This document shows, in pieces, positions 1-8,739 of a stretch of 64,000 nucleotides of DNA. The notes under the pieces are model-generated. The model was not told the origin of the DNA and did not search any database. It worked only from the letters and a program-made list of their open reading frames with translations. Source of the stretch: Paludibaculum fermentans_A (GTDB taxonomy: Bacteria; Acidobacteriota; Terriglobia; Bryobacterales; Bryobacteraceae); contig NZ_JBPJAQ010000001.1 of assembly GCF_051172195.1 (NCBI RefSeq), forward strand, positions 4,836,001-4,900,000, written 5' to 3'. Position 1 is the stretch's first letter. The number at the start of each line of letters is the position of its first letter. The translations under genes and the position numbers were made by a program.

Positions 1-1
1 C

Positions 2-505
2 GGCCTGGTCCTGTTCGGCGGTTACGGCACCGGGGTGATGAAGGATATCCTGAGGCGCCTCGACGAGTCCGGCCAGAAGCTACAGCTGATCCTCATTGCC
101 GGCCGCAACGAGTCGTTGAAGAAGCAATTGGAAGCCCAGCCCAGCCGAATCAGGAAGCATGTGGTCGGATTTACCAGCGAAATCCCGCGCTGGATGCGCC
201 TGTCCGATTTCTTTATCGGCAAGCCCGGTCCGGGCAGCCTGAGCGAGGCGGTCCACATGGGCTTGCCCGCCATTACGGTCCGCAACGCCTGGACCCTTCC
301 GCAGGAGCGCTACAACGCTGAGTGGTTGCGCGAGAACAAGTTGGGCCTGGTATTGAAGAACTTCGACGGCATCGGCCAGGCGGCTTCCGAACTGCTCACC
401 GGAGGCCGGCTGGAGGAGATGCGGGCCCATGCCGGCCGCATCCACAACCGTGCGATTTTCGAGATTCCGGGGCTGTTGAACGAAATCATGACACGCCGGC
501 CATGA
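2..505 (+). CDS. Glycosyltransferase, MurG/galactolipid-synthase-like, 3' part
   Basis: The reading frame is open from the left window edge, so only the C-terminal nucleotide-sugar-binding half (about 167 residues) is present. It starts with a glycine-rich FGGYGTG loop. Near residue 75 it carries a KPGPGSLSEA motif, which resembles the donor-binding signature of GT28 enzymes such as MurG and monogalactosyldiacylglycerol synthase, followed by the acidic and Gln-rich stretch typical of that fold (LPQERYNAEW). It probably transfers a sugar from a UDP-sugar to a lipid acceptor at the membrane. The match to galactolipid synthase is closer than to MurG because of the KPGPG motif, but the acceptor cannot be read from this half. 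Confidence 0.75.
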   Translation, partial: GLVLFGGYGTGVMKDILRRLDESGQKLQLILIAGRNESLKKQLEAQPSRIRKHVVGFTSEIPRWMRLSDFFIGKPGPGSLSEAVHMGLPAITVRNAWTLPQERYNAEWLRENKLGLVLKNFDGIGQAASELLTGGRLEEMRAHAGRIHNRAIFEIPGLLNEIMTRRP

Positions 506-571
506 TTAGTATTGCTGATTGACCTATTGCGGTTGCCCGCACATGGACGTATAATTTCGCCCCAGAGGCTC

Positions 572-973
572 ATGCAGCACATCCATTTTCCCTTGTGGAA
601 CGTGCAACATCGCGAGACCGGTCTGGCTCGGGCCATCTCAGCCTGTTGGGCGGCCTTCTGGACTTGGTTCGGCTTCGCCTGCGGTGTGGCCGAATTCGCT
701 TCCTTCACCGACGTCCTTCAACAAACCGTCCCCGGAATACTGTTCATCGGCGCCACCGCTATCGCCTGGCGATTCCCCCGCGAAGGGGGCGCGCTGCTGC
801 TGGCCCTGGGCATTGCCGTCTTCGGCGTGTACTGGAACTTCACCACCCAACAGGGCGGCGCCGCGGCGCTGTTGACGGCCGTCATGCTGGCCGGGCCGCC
901 CATGCTGGCCGGCGCACTTTTCCTGCGCGCGCCCGAGGATCGCCGGGCCGCTACGATGGCTCCACGACACTGA
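572..973 (+). CDS. Small integral membrane protein of unknown function
   Basis: About 133 residues with four hydrophobic segments (WAAFWTWFGFACG, ILFIGATAIAW, LLLALGIAVFGVYW, LLTAVMLAGPPMLAGALF), so probably a four-helix inner-membrane protein. The ATG at 572 is preceded by AGAGG at a normal distance; an upstream TTG at 512 is less likely because the extra residues are not hydrophobic or conserved-looking. The family looks like small DUF membrane proteins common in soil bacteria. It lies 66 bp after the glycosyltransferase and 16 bp before the next gene, so co-transcription is likely. No catalytic residues are recognisable. Confidence 0.65.
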   Translation: MQHIHFPLWNVQHRETGLARAISACWAAFWTWFGFACGVAEFASFTDVLQQTVPGILFIGATAIAWRFPREGGALLLALGIAVFGVYWNFTTQQGGAAALLTAVMLAGPPMLAGALFLRAPEDRRAATMAPRH

Positions 974-989
974 TAGACTGGCTAGGTTC

Positions 990-1916
990 ATGCTCCGCAG
1001 AACCTTTCTCCCCACCGCGCTCAGCAGCGCCCTGGCCGCGCCAGCCCTCTGGGGCCGCCATCGCATCGACCTCTCCCGCATCAGCCTGCTGACCGACGAG
1101 GTTGGCAAGTCACCAGCCGAATCCATCGCCTTTGCCAAACAGTACGGAATCGACTGGGTGGAATTGCGCGGCATTCCGGGCAAAGGCGGTACCTACGCCT
1201 TCCTGGGTGAGAGCGAACTGCGCGCTTTTGCCAGGGAGCTGAAAGACGCCAAGCTGCGCGTGTCCTTCCTCAACACGCCGATGCTCAAGTTCACCATGCC
1301 CGGCACTGAGCCAAAGCGCAGGCGGCCCGAAAGCGCCGAGGATAAGGTGAAGCGCGAGGAGCGCGACAGGAAGCAGTTCGACGACCGCCTGGTAGCCCTG
1401 AACAAGGCCATTCTGGCCGCTCATATCCTGGGCGTGAAGGGCATTCGCGTCTTCGCGTTCTCGCGCGTCGAAGAGCCGGAAAGCGTCCTGCCCAAGATCG
1501 CCGAAGTTCTGCAGGAGATGGCCAAAGTCGCCGAAAAAGAAGGCGTGGAACTCCTCATCGAGAACGAGGCGTCGTGCAATGTGGGCACCTCGGCCGAACT
1601 GAAGCGCATCTGCGAACTCGTCCCCTCGAAGGCCTTCGGCATCAACTGGGATCCGGTGAACGCCATCGGGCTGAAGGAAACCCCGTGGCCCGACGGTTAC
1701 AAACTGCTGCCCGCCAAGCGCGTCCACAACGTCCAGATGAAGGCTCGGGCGCTGGTCATCGGACCCGATTTCCTGGACTGGAAAGCGATCTACCACCAGT
1801 TGGAAGAGGATGGCTATGCCGGCAAGGTGGGCCTGGAGACGCACGTCTTCGACGGCACGCTGATCGAGAAAGCGCATCTTTGCATGAAGAAGATCCAGGA
1901 GCTGGTAAAGGCATGA
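990..1916 (+). CDS. Sugar phosphate isomerase/epimerase, TIM-barrel (xylose isomerase-like) protein
   Basis: 308 residues. An N-terminal twin-basic leader (MLRRTFLPTALSSALAAP) suggests export. The body fits the AP-endonuclease-2 TIM barrel used by sugar phosphate isomerases and epimerases: YGIDWVELRG near residue 50, a metal-ligand-type Glu in ELLIENEA near 195, NWDPVNA near 222, HVQMKAR-like stretch near 250 and GLETHVF near 285. Proteins of this type bind a divalent metal and interconvert ketoses, but the substrate cannot be predicted. The stop codon overlaps the next start as ATGA, so the two genes are translationally coupled. Confidence 0.8.
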   Translation: MLRRTFLPTALSSALAAPALWGRHRIDLSRISLLTDEVGKSPAESIAFAKQYGIDWVELRGIPGKGGTYAFLGESELRAFARELKDAKLRVSFLNTPMLKFTMPGTEPKRRRPESAEDKVKREERDRKQFDDRLVALNKAILAAHILGVKGIRVFAFSRVEEPESVLPKIAEVLQEMAKVAEKEGVELLIENEASCNVGTSAELKRICELVPSKAFGINWDPVNAIGLKETPWPDGYKLLPAKRVHNVQMKARALVIGPDFLDWKAIYHQLEEDGYAGKVGLETHVFDGTLIEKAHLCMKKIQELVKA

Positions 1917-2428
1917 TGAAGCCTCCGGGCCTGCCGCCCCTCGCCCGCAATCTGCTGTTGGGGCTGATGGCGGTTCTCGTCTTCGCGGGTGTGGCTGTCC
2001 TGCTGAATCACGGGTCGCAGGCCCGGCTGGAAGGCTCCATCCTCAAAGTGCGGATCGTGCCCACGGACGACAACGCATGCCTGGCCGTCGTGGACTTCCG
2101 GGTGAAGAATCCCTCCTCCACCATGTTTCAGGTCAAACAGCTGCGCATCGTGGCCACCCTGGCCGACGGCTCTGAGGTGGAAGGGCAGACGGTCCCGCAA
2201 GTGGACCTGGACCGGGTGCTCGAATATCACAAGGTGGCCGGCACGCGCTATACGCCGGTGTTGAAGGAGCGTGACCGCGTCAATGGCGGCGTGGAAGAGG
2301 ATCGCACCGCCGCGGCGGGCTTCACCCTCTCTGAGAAGGTGTTCCAGGCGCGCAAGGGCTTGACCCTCAAGATTCAGGACGCCGATGGCATGGCGTCAGA
2401 GTTTGGCAACGTCCCGGCCAAACCCTAA
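1913..2428 (+). CDS. Membrane-anchored hypothetical protein
   Basis: 171 residues. One transmembrane segment lies near residues 10-31 (NLLLGLMAVLVFAGVAVLL) and the remainder is predicted to be periplasmic. The soluble part has alternating hydrophobic residues, as in an immunoglobulin-like beta-sandwich (VDFRVKNPSSTMFQVKQLRIVATLADG). The start is set at the ATGA overlap with the preceding TIM-barrel gene; the longer open frame upstream lies inside that gene and is not credible. The function is unknown, but coupling to an exported isomerase-like protein suggests a shared envelope role. Confidence 0.65.
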   Translation: MMKPPGLPPLARNLLLGLMAVLVFAGVAVLLNHGSQARLEGSILKVRIVPTDDNACLAVVDFRVKNPSSTMFQVKQLRIVATLADGSEVEGQTVPQVDLDRVLEYHKVAGTRYTPVLKERDRVNGGVEEDRTAAAGFTLSEKVFQARKGLTLKIQDADGMASEFGNVPAKP

Positions 2429-2433
2429 GTTCA

Positions 2434-4827
2434 CTATTCCGTACTATTCAGCCAGGAGTGTGCGGTCTCGCTCACCATGCCGGCCCGCAGCGCCTTGCGT
2501 ACGGTCTTGTCCTGGTACATCAGCTCATCGGCCTTTGCCAGCAACTCCTCCGCTGAGCGGCCGTCCTTCGGATAGAAGGCGACGCCCACGCTGAGCGAGG
2601 CTACCCGTTCCATGCACAGGTCGAAGGCGACCTTCTCCACCATTTCCGAGAACCGCTTGCGGCGGGTCTTTACCGCCTCATCCGTGGCGCCGGGCAGCAC
2701 GATGACAAACTCATCGCCGCCCAGACGGGCCACGAAGTCGTATTCGCGGCACGATTCCTTGAAGCCCGCGGCCACACCCTGCAGCAGTTTGTTGCCGGTG
2801 AGGTGCCCAAAGCGGTCGTTCACCTGCTTGAAGCCGTCCAGGTCGCAGACCAGCACAGCCAACGTGGAGGTGTTGCGGGCCGAACGCGAGAGTTCGTTCT
2901 GCAGATGCAGGAACAGCGACCCGGCGTTCGGCAGTCCGGTGAGGAAGTCGAAGGACGCCTGGTTTTCGGCCGCGCGGAAACGCAGCGAGTTCTCGACAGT
3001 CACTGAGAGTTTCGGAGTCAGGGCCAGCAGCAGGCCCAGTTGAGGCTGCGAGAACGCCTCGCGTTTCTCGGCATAGAACGTGAGCACGCCTACGACTCCC
3101 TGCGGGCCTTCCAGGGGCACCGACAGGGCGGACCGCAGTCGCGCCGCCTTCTCCGGCGATCGCCCGGAGATGGGTTCCGACGCCGGGTCTCCATTCAGCA
3201 GCGGCTTGCGCCGTTCCGCCACGCCTCCGCTCAGGCCTTCGCCGGTACTCATGCTGAGGCCATTGAAGAGCGAGAAGTTCTCGCCGTCAATGAACGAGGC
3301 TTCCAACTGCTTGTCCTTGCACAGATACAGCACCAGCGTATCGAACGGGATCTGCTTGCGGAAGCGCCGGGAAATCGCCGAGAGCGTCTCGTGCAGATTC
3401 AGGGAACTGCCCAGGATCTGCGTGAATTCCAGCAGGGATTGCTCCTCTTGGCGCGCCGCGGCGATCGTCGCCAGGAATCGCGGTGTCTCTTCGGCGGGCT
3501 CCAGCTCCGCTCTTCCGTCCTTCCCCTTCACAATTCGTGGGGGTACGACCGGAACCGCCTTCGCTTCATCGCTCAGGTCGAGATAGATCTGCTCCAGGGC
3601 CGTCACGACCGTTGGATCCAGCCCCCGGCCCGACTCCTGCCGCACAATGGCCATCGCCTTTTCCACCGGCAGCGCCCTGCGGTGATGCCGATCGGAACAC
3701 AGCGCCACAAAGGTGTCCACTGCCGCCAGGACGCGGGCCTCCAGCGGAATCTGGTCGCCCTTCAAGCCCTGCGGATAACCGTTGCCGTCCCAGCGCTCGT
3801 GGTGCGCGCGGACAATGGGGGCGACCGCATAGGGGAAGTTGGCGCGTTCGATGATGTCGCCGCCCACGTCGGGATGCACTTTCAGGCGTTCGTACTCTTC
3901 CGGCGTCAATCGGCCCGGTTTCATGATGATGTGGTCCGGTACCGCCACCTGGCCGATGTCGTGCAGGACTGCCGCCGTGCGCAGGGCACGCAACTCCGGC
4001 TCCCGCAGGCCGACGGCCCGTCCGAGTGTCACCGCGTAAGTCGCCATGCGATGCAGGTGATCGACCGCGCTGAGCTCCTTCGATTCCACGGCCAGCGCCA
4101 GCGCTTCCACCATGCTCAGCTGCAATGTGGCCAGTTCCTCGGCATGCAGCCGTTCACGGGCCAGCGAGTCAATCTGCAGGCCATAGGCGCGGTACACCAG
4201 CAGCAGCAGCGGCACGATGATCACCGCGGTCTGCCACAGGGGCAGCTGCACCACGGCCGTCAGCAGCCCGGCGAGAGCCGCACCGGCGAGATAGTAAGGC
4301 AGCGACCACAGAAAGCGGTTATGCCAGACGCGCCGCAACAGTTCGCCCTCTTTCATGGCGGTGGTGGCGGCCAGCGGGAAAGCGGTAACCAGGAACAGGA
4401 TTGTGCCTGCCAGGGGCAGGGCAGCCGCCACGCCGCTGTTGGGCAGCAACTGCATGATGCGATCGAAGGCAAGATGGGCGGCCTCGATCCCCAACACCAC
4501 CACCGCGGTCTGGAACGACAGCGACAGCCAGTTGATGCGCGCTTTCGTATCCCGCAGGTAGTGAATGATGGTGCCGGTGATGCCGATGGTGATGGTCTGG
4601 CCCATGCTGAGCTGGGCCAGGCTCGCCAGAATGAAGATGAACCCGATAGAGATTGTGCCGGCGGCCGTCGGCACGCCAAGCCGCATCAACGAAGTGACAA
4701 TCGTGAGAGCGAAGTAGGACAGGAACAACCGGTCATTGCCGCCTGGCGAAATCAGGCTCTGCCGGACGGCCAAAGCCAATCCAAGCAGCAGAATCAGAGA
4801 TTGGTAGACCTTTGCCTTTTTCGTCAT
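2434..4827 (-). CDS. HD-GYP / GAF / GGDEF cyclic-di-GMP turnover protein
   Basis: 797 residues. Residues 1-215 form a multi-pass membrane sensor. A HD-GYP phosphodiesterase domain follows, with HD at 289-290, the conserved HHERWDGNGYPQGL block near 342-355, and spaced metal-ligand His residues. A GAF domain occupies roughly 455-605. The C-terminus is a diguanylate cyclase domain with an intact GGDEF at 703-707 and an RxxD inhibitory-site motif (REYD) five residues before it. Both opposing activities therefore look intact: synthesis of c-di-GMP and its hydrolysis. GAF probably sets the balance. The HD-GYP-first order is less usual than GGDEF-first. It is transcribed alone and converges on the gene at 1913-2428. 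Confidence 0.9.
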   Translation of the reverse strand: MTKKAKVYQSLILLLGLALAVRQSLISPGGNDRLFLSYFALTIVTSLMRLGVPTAAGTISIGFIFILASLAQLSMGQTITIGITGTIIHYLRDTKARINWLSLSFQTAVVVLGIEAAHLAFDRIMQLLPNSGVAAALPLAGTILFLVTAFPLAATTAMKEGELLRRVWHNRFLWSLPYYLAGAALAGLLTAVVQLPLWQTAVIIVPLLLLVYRAYGLQIDSLARERLHAEELATLQLSMVEALALAVESKELSAVDHLHRMATYAVTLGRAVGLREPELRALRTAAVLHDIGQVAVPDHIIMKPGRLTPEEYERLKVHPDVGGDIIERANFPYAVAPIVRAHHERWDGNGYPQGLKGDQIPLEARVLAAVDTFVALCSDRHHRRALPVEKAMAIVRQESGRGLDPTVVTALEQIYLDLSDEAKAVPVVPPRIVKGKDGRAELEPAEETPRFLATIAAARQEEQSLLEFTQILGSSLNLHETLSAISRRFRKQIPFDTLVLYLCKDKQLEASFIDGENFSLFNGLSMSTGEGLSGGVAERRKPLLNGDPASEPISGRSPEKAARLRSALSVPLEGPQGVVGVLTFYAEKREAFSQPQLGLLLALTPKLSVTVENSLRFRAAENQASFDFLTGLPNAGSLFLHLQNELSRSARNTSTLAVLVCDLDGFKQVNDRFGHLTGNKLLQGVAAGFKESCREYDFVARLGGDEFVIVLPGATDEAVKTRRKRFSEMVEKVAFDLCMERVASLSVGVAFYPKDGRSAEELLAKADELMYQDKTVRKALRAGMVSETAHSWLNSTE

Positions 4828-5073
4828 TCGTGGAAGGGAGGTGCCGGAGTTGAGTAAGTAGTATTTGTATGCAAGAGAGCGGCCAACTGGAACACCGGGC
4901 AGGTCAGGCGGGGTACCCGCTTTGTTTCATCTGTTTTGTATCGACTCGGTGGGGCATTCACTTTAGGACATCTGCGGGTGGATAGGACAGATTGTCCAGT
5001 ACCGTTGAGCAGGCAGGACTTTTTGTCCTGCTGACCGCCGCGCCGCATCCCCTACAATGGAAGAACTCGCTGC
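4828..5073. promoter_or_regulatory. Divergent control region with two hairpins ahead of the PHP phosphatase
   Basis: This 246-bp region separates the c-di-GMP enzyme (leftward) and the PHP phosphatase (rightward). It holds an inverted repeat GGACA-gat-TGTCC at 4985-4997 and a perfect 7-bp stem GCAGGAC-ttttt-GTCCTGC at 5013-5031. A third AGGACA half-site lies near 4965-4971. The shared AGGAC core suggests either regulator sites or a structured 5' leader of the phosphatase mRNA. I could not pick convincing -10/-35 boxes. Confidence 0.4.
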
Positions 5074-5850
5074 ATGGTTGATATTCACTCCCACGTTCTA
5101 CCGGGCATTGACGATGGTTCGAAATCGATGGAAGAGACCGTCGAAATGATCCAGATGGCCAGGGCGCATGGCACCACTGTGCTGGTCGCCTCGCCCCACG
5201 CCGATACGCAGTACACCTACGACGCGGCCCGCGTCGATGAACTGCTGGCCGAAGCACGGACCCTGGCCGGCCCGGGCATCCAACTGGTGCGCGGCTGCGA
5301 CTTCCACTTGATGTTCGACAACATCGAAGCCGCCCTCCGCGAGCCCCTGAAGTACACCATCAATCAGAAGGGCTACCTCTTAATGGAGCTCTCCGACCTC
5401 ACCATCTTCCCCAATACCGGCACTCTTTGGAGCCAGTTGGAGGAGGCCGGGATGAAGATCATACTGACCCATCCGGAACGGAATCCCCTGCTGCGCCAAC
5501 GCCTGGAACTGGTGCAGGAGTGGGTTTCGCAGGGCCGCTTTATGCAGGTGACCGGGCAGTCGCTACTGGGCCTGTTCGGCAAAAAGGCCGAGGAGTTCGC
5601 CAGGCAACTGCTGGACCTCGGTCTGGTCCACTTCATCGCCTCCGATGCGCACGACCTGCGCGGGCGCCCGCCACGGCTGGATGTGGCGTTCCAGTGGATC
5701 TGCGAGCACTACTCACCACGCCTGGCGGAACTGCTCTTCATTGAGCATCCGGCTGCCGTGATCCGCGGCGAGGCGCTCGACCTGTCTGAATTTCCTCCGG
5801 AGCGCAAAGGCAACAAACCCGGCTTCTGGTCCCGGCTCTTCAGGAAATAG
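5074..5850 (+). CDS. CpsB/YwqE-type PHP tyrosine-protein phosphatase
   Basis: 258 residues of the PHP superfamily. The metal-binding motifs are in order: DIHSHVLPGIDDG at residues 3-15, ASPHAD near 39, LTHPERN near 132 and SDAHD near 190. These are the signatures of CpsB/CapC/YwqE manganese-dependent tyrosine phosphatases that dephosphorylate BY-kinases and so control capsule or exopolysaccharide export. No kinase or polysaccharide export gene is adjacent, although RmlD lies 5 kb away. The 3' end overlaps the convergent gene by 11 bp. Confidence 0.85.
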   Translation: MVDIHSHVLPGIDDGSKSMEETVEMIQMARAHGTTVLVASPHADTQYTYDAARVDELLAEARTLAGPGIQLVRGCDFHLMFDNIEAALREPLKYTINQKGYLLMELSDLTIFPNTGTLWSQLEEAGMKIILTHPERNPLLRQRLELVQEWVSQGRFMQVTGQSLLGLFGKKAEEFARQLLDLGLVHFIASDAHDLRGRPPRLDVAFQWICEHYSPRLAELLFIEHPAAVIRGEALDLSEFPPERKGNKPGFWSRLFRK

Positions 5851-6472
5851 TGCCCCCCGCCAGGCCGTAGATCCCGTCAAAATCATAAACGTGCCGGCCC
5901 GTGGCTCCGCGTTCCCCGGCGACCGCCATGGCCGAAGCCAGGACACCCACCGGCATCGGCCGGTACTTGCGCAAGCCACCCGCCATCGCCCATTCGACGG
6001 CCCGCAGGAAGCGGATGCTCCAGCCTTCGCCGGTCCTGGCCTGCGCCCGGTGACCCTGCAGGACGCTGGGCCGGAAGATGTGCAACGACTCGAAGCCCAT
6101 CCCGCTCAGCGCCTCTTCCATTTCGCCCTTCACCCTCAAATAGAACGTGCCCGACCGTGCATCGGCGCCGACGCTGGAAACCACCATCATGCGCCGCGCG
6201 CCTGCTTCTTTGCCGGCCCTGGCAAAGCGCACGACAAAGTCGAAATCAACCTGGCGGAAGGCTGCCTGGCTGCCGGCGGCCTTGATGGTGGTACCCAGGC
6301 AGCAGAACAGATGCGTCGCCCCGGGCAACTGGCTGGCCTCCAGGGTGTCCAGGCCATCCTGCCGGGTCAACGCTTGAACCTCGTCATAATAGGCGTCTTC
6401 GTCCAGCACTTCCCGCAGGTACCTGCCGGTGAGTCCGGTGGAGCCGGCCAGCACGGCCACGTTTCGCGTCAT
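5840..6472 (-). CDS. NAD(P)-binding atypical SDR-family protein (HTATIP2-like)
   Basis: 210 residues. The N-terminal Rossmann loop is AGSTGLTGRYL near residue 9. Other landmarks are THLFCCLGTTIKAAGS near 52, the VVSSVGAD strand near 100, and a YLRVKGEMEEAL helix supplying the Tyr and Lys of the SDR active site. HIFRPSVLQG near 135 is typical of atypical SDRs of the HTATIP2/YbjT type. It probably binds NADPH and acts as a reductase or a redox sensor in the cytoplasm; the substrate is unknown. Confidence 0.8.
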   Translation of the reverse strand: MTRNVAVLAGSTGLTGRYLREVLDEDAYYDEVQALTRQDGLDTLEASQLPGATHLFCCLGTTIKAAGSQAAFRQVDFDFVVRFARAGKEAGARRMMVVSSVGADARSGTFYLRVKGEMEEALSGMGFESLHIFRPSVLQGHRAQARTGEGWSIRFLRAVEWAMAGGLRKYRPMPVGVLASAMAVAGERGATGRHVYDFDGIYGLAGGTIS

Positions 6473-6497
6473 ATTCTGCCAGGATACCCCGCTCTGG

Positions 6498-7610
6498 CTA
6501 CGGGGCCAGGCGGCACAGCGGGTCGCCGACCACGATGTTCATCCAACTGAGGGAAGGGATCGATGACCAGAAGCTCTCGGCCAGGCTCTTGCCGGAGAGA
6601 TAGGCGGGGAAGAGGACCTCGGGCCGCGGAGTCTGCTGCAGGTAGGGTTCGTAGACGTGGCCGGAGACGCCGGTGGCGCCCTGCCTAAGGAAGTCGGCCG
6701 ACATGGTCTGGGGCGAGTCGGCGAAGAGGTCGACCGGGACCCTCCACGATCCGCCGGGTACCCACGAGGAAGGCGGCTCCAGGAAGGTCCGTCCGTCGGT
6801 GGACACAAACTCGGTGACGATTGCACCGGGCAGGTACTGGAACTTCACGCTGCGCTCGCGGCGACTGCGGTCGTTCGACCCCCAACTGGCATAGCCGATG
6901 ACGAACTGCGCGCCATACACCACCTTGGCCGTCTCCTCGTGGAGGACCCGCTCTTTCGGCAGGCGGTGGGCGGCGCGGTACAGCCAGTTGTCGCCGGTTT
7001 CCACGCCAGGCTCCCGCTGGTCGAGCACGACAATGCCGCGATTCCGCGCGGCCAGCGCGCGGTCAATGATCGACTTGACGTCCTGGAAGGTGTATCCGGT
7101 CAGGCGGGTGACCAGGTAGAGCGGATACTCCGGGTGAGACATGGGCCGATCGATACCGAAGAAGGGATTGGGCAGCGGCCCCGGCAGGGGGTGCGGCGCT
7201 CCGGTGAGGTCGGCATAGAGCGCGGCCAGTTCCGAATCGACCGAGGCGGCAAGGGCTTTGGGACCCAGGGTGCCGTCGATCTTGAGCGGAACATCGCTGG
7301 TGGTGACAATGGCCAGGATGCGGTCGACCCAGTTGCGTCGACGCAGGAACGAAGCCAGCGGCCGGGCGATCTGGGCGTCAAATTCGGCCCGGGTGATCTC
7401 CTCCTTCACGGGCATGCTCAGCAGCAGTACATGGTCCGCGGGGATCCCGCGCTGGCGGGCATAATACTCGGTGATGGAGCGGGAGAGCGGCGAGTTGCGG
7501 TTGCCCAGGACCAGTACGTCCTCTGGAGTCAGCGCGGCGCAGGCGCCAGCGACTGCGAAGAGGAGGAAAAGCAGCCGCCGGGCGACAGGAAAGGTCATCT
7601 GGGGCGCCAC
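6498..7610 (-). CDS. TIGR03790-family secreted protein
   Basis: 370 residues with a signal peptide (RRLLFLLFAVAGACA). The N-terminal LTPEDVLVLGN and ITEYYARQRGIPADHVL are hallmarks of the TIGR03790 family of exported proteins, which is found in acidobacteria and planctomycetes and has no known function. The GTG at 7610 is preferred over the ATG at 7598 because only GTG has a purine-rich ribosome binding site (AAGGATCAGG) at the right distance. It is 25 bp downstream of the SDR-like gene in opposite reading order and could form one leftward unit with it. Confidence 0.75.
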   Translation of the reverse strand: MAPQMTFPVARRLLFLLFAVAGACAALTPEDVLVLGNRNSPLSRSITEYYARQRGIPADHVLLLSMPVKEEITRAEFDAQIARPLASFLRRRNWVDRILAIVTTSDVPLKIDGTLGPKALAASVDSELAALYADLTGAPHPLPGPLPNPFFGIDRPMSHPEYPLYLVTRLTGYTFQDVKSIIDRALAARNRGIVVLDQREPGVETGDNWLYRAAHRLPKERVLHEETAKVVYGAQFVIGYASWGSNDRSRRERSVKFQYLPGAIVTEFVSTDGRTFLEPPSSWVPGGSWRVPVDLFADSPQTMSADFLRQGATGVSGHVYEPYLQQTPRPEVLFPAYLSGKSLAESFWSSIPSLSWMNIVVGDPLCRLAP

Positions 7611-7725
7611 TCAACCTGATCCTTTTCAGTAGTTTGCGCGGCTGCTTTGGACGTGCAAACGGCCGCAGGCAAGGAGGAGGCCGATATAAACATCCTGATC
7701 CCGATGGTAATATGGTATGATCACC

Positions 7726-7752
7726 CCTGCAAGTTGCGAACCAACTTGCAGG
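7726..7752. promoter_or_regulatory. 10-bp perfect inverted repeat upstream of the LysR gene
   Basis: CCTGCAAGTT at 7726-7735 and its exact complement AACTTGCAGG at 7743-7752 are separated by 7 bases, 22 bp before the LysR start codon. Its position in a 164-bp divergent region suits an autoregulatory operator. A 5'-leader hairpin is an alternative reading. Confidence 0.55.
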
Positions 7753-7774
7753 CGCCCTTCAGACGAGCCCCCGA

Positions 7775-8710
7775 ATGGATCTAGATCAACTCCACACGTT
7801 CCTGGAGATTGTCCGCCTGAAGAGTTTTTCCAAGGCTGCGCAGACGTGTTTCCGGACGCAGCCGGCAATCAGTGCACAAATCCGCCAACTCGAGCAGGAG
7901 CTGAACACTTCGCTCTTCGAGCGGCTGGGTACGCGCATTCAACTCACAGCGGCCGGGCGTATCTTTTGCGACTATGCTGAGCAGATTCTCGACCTGCGCC
8001 GCAGGGCGCAGAACTCGATCAACGAACTGGAGCGCGTGCCGCGCGGCGAACTCGTAATCGCCGCCAACGAAGCCACCTGTATCTACGTGCTTCCGAACGT
8101 GTTCTCCGAGTACAAGAAGCGCTTCCCCAACGTACAACTGCTGGTCGACCGCAGCTACGGCGGCCATGTGACCGAGGCGGTGCTGGACAACCTGGCCGAC
8201 TTTGGCTTCGCACAGCTGCCGGTCCAGGACAAGAAGCTGCAGGTGCTGCAGGTCTATACGGATGAGATCAAGCTGCTGATTCCGGCGGATCATCCGCTGG
8301 CCGGCCTGCCTGCGGTCAACTGCCAGGACTTGGTGCCTTATCCTCTATTGCTGCCGAAGGGCGGCGCCACGCGCAGCAAAATGAACCAGTGGCTGGAGCC
8401 GGTGGAAGACCTGATCCAGATCTCGATGGAGCTGGACTCCACTGAGATGATCAAGCGTTTCGTGCTGGCTGGCATGGGTTTATCGTTCATGGCCGCGTCG
8501 CACTTCCAGGAAGGTGTGGTGGCCGGGCAGTTCAAAGCGATCTCGCTGGCGCCCGACCCGGTGATGCGGCGGCTGGGCCTGGTCTACAGAAAAGACAAGG
8601 CTCTGTCGAAAGCTGGTTTAGGATTCATCCAGACCGTCATGAACCGCGCGAATGTCCCGCATCCCGAGGCTTCTCAGTTTGCGGGGGTAGCGCCCGGCGG
8701 TCCCCGATGA
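7775..8710 (+). CDS. LysR-family transcriptional regulator
   Basis: 311 residues. The N-terminal winged HTH (residues 1-60, MDLDQLHTFLEIVRLKSFSKAA followed by TQPAISAQIRQLEQEL) is classic LysR. The C-terminal periplasmic-binding-like domain covers about 90-300, with IAANEATCIYVLPN and the effector-pocket region PLLLPKGGATRSKM. It should act as a tetramer that responds to a small molecule. It is divergent from the TIGR03790 gene at 6498-7610, which makes that gene or itself the obvious target. The effector is unknown; the binding domain looks closer to CysB/Cbl/CynR-type receptors than to aromatic-acid sensors, with low certainty. Confidence 0.9.
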   Translation: MDLDQLHTFLEIVRLKSFSKAAQTCFRTQPAISAQIRQLEQELNTSLFERLGTRIQLTAAGRIFCDYAEQILDLRRRAQNSINELERVPRGELVIAANEATCIYVLPNVFSEYKKRFPNVQLLVDRSYGGHVTEAVLDNLADFGFAQLPVQDKKLQVLQVYTDEIKLLIPADHPLAGLPAVNCQDLVPYPLLLPKGGATRSKMNQWLEPVEDLIQISMELDSTEMIKRFVLAGMGLSFMAASHFQEGVVAGQFKAISLAPDPVMRRLGLVYRKDKALSKAGLGFIQTVMNRANVPHPEASQFAGVAPGGPR

Positions 8711-8739
8711 TATTAGATAGATAGCGACCAGGTACAGCA

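Noticed and set aside
3040..4857. 605-codon rightward reading frame opposite the HD-GYP/GGDEF gene
   Set aside because: It is antisense to clear catalytic motifs, rich in His/Gln/Arg and has no family features; a high-G+C shadow.
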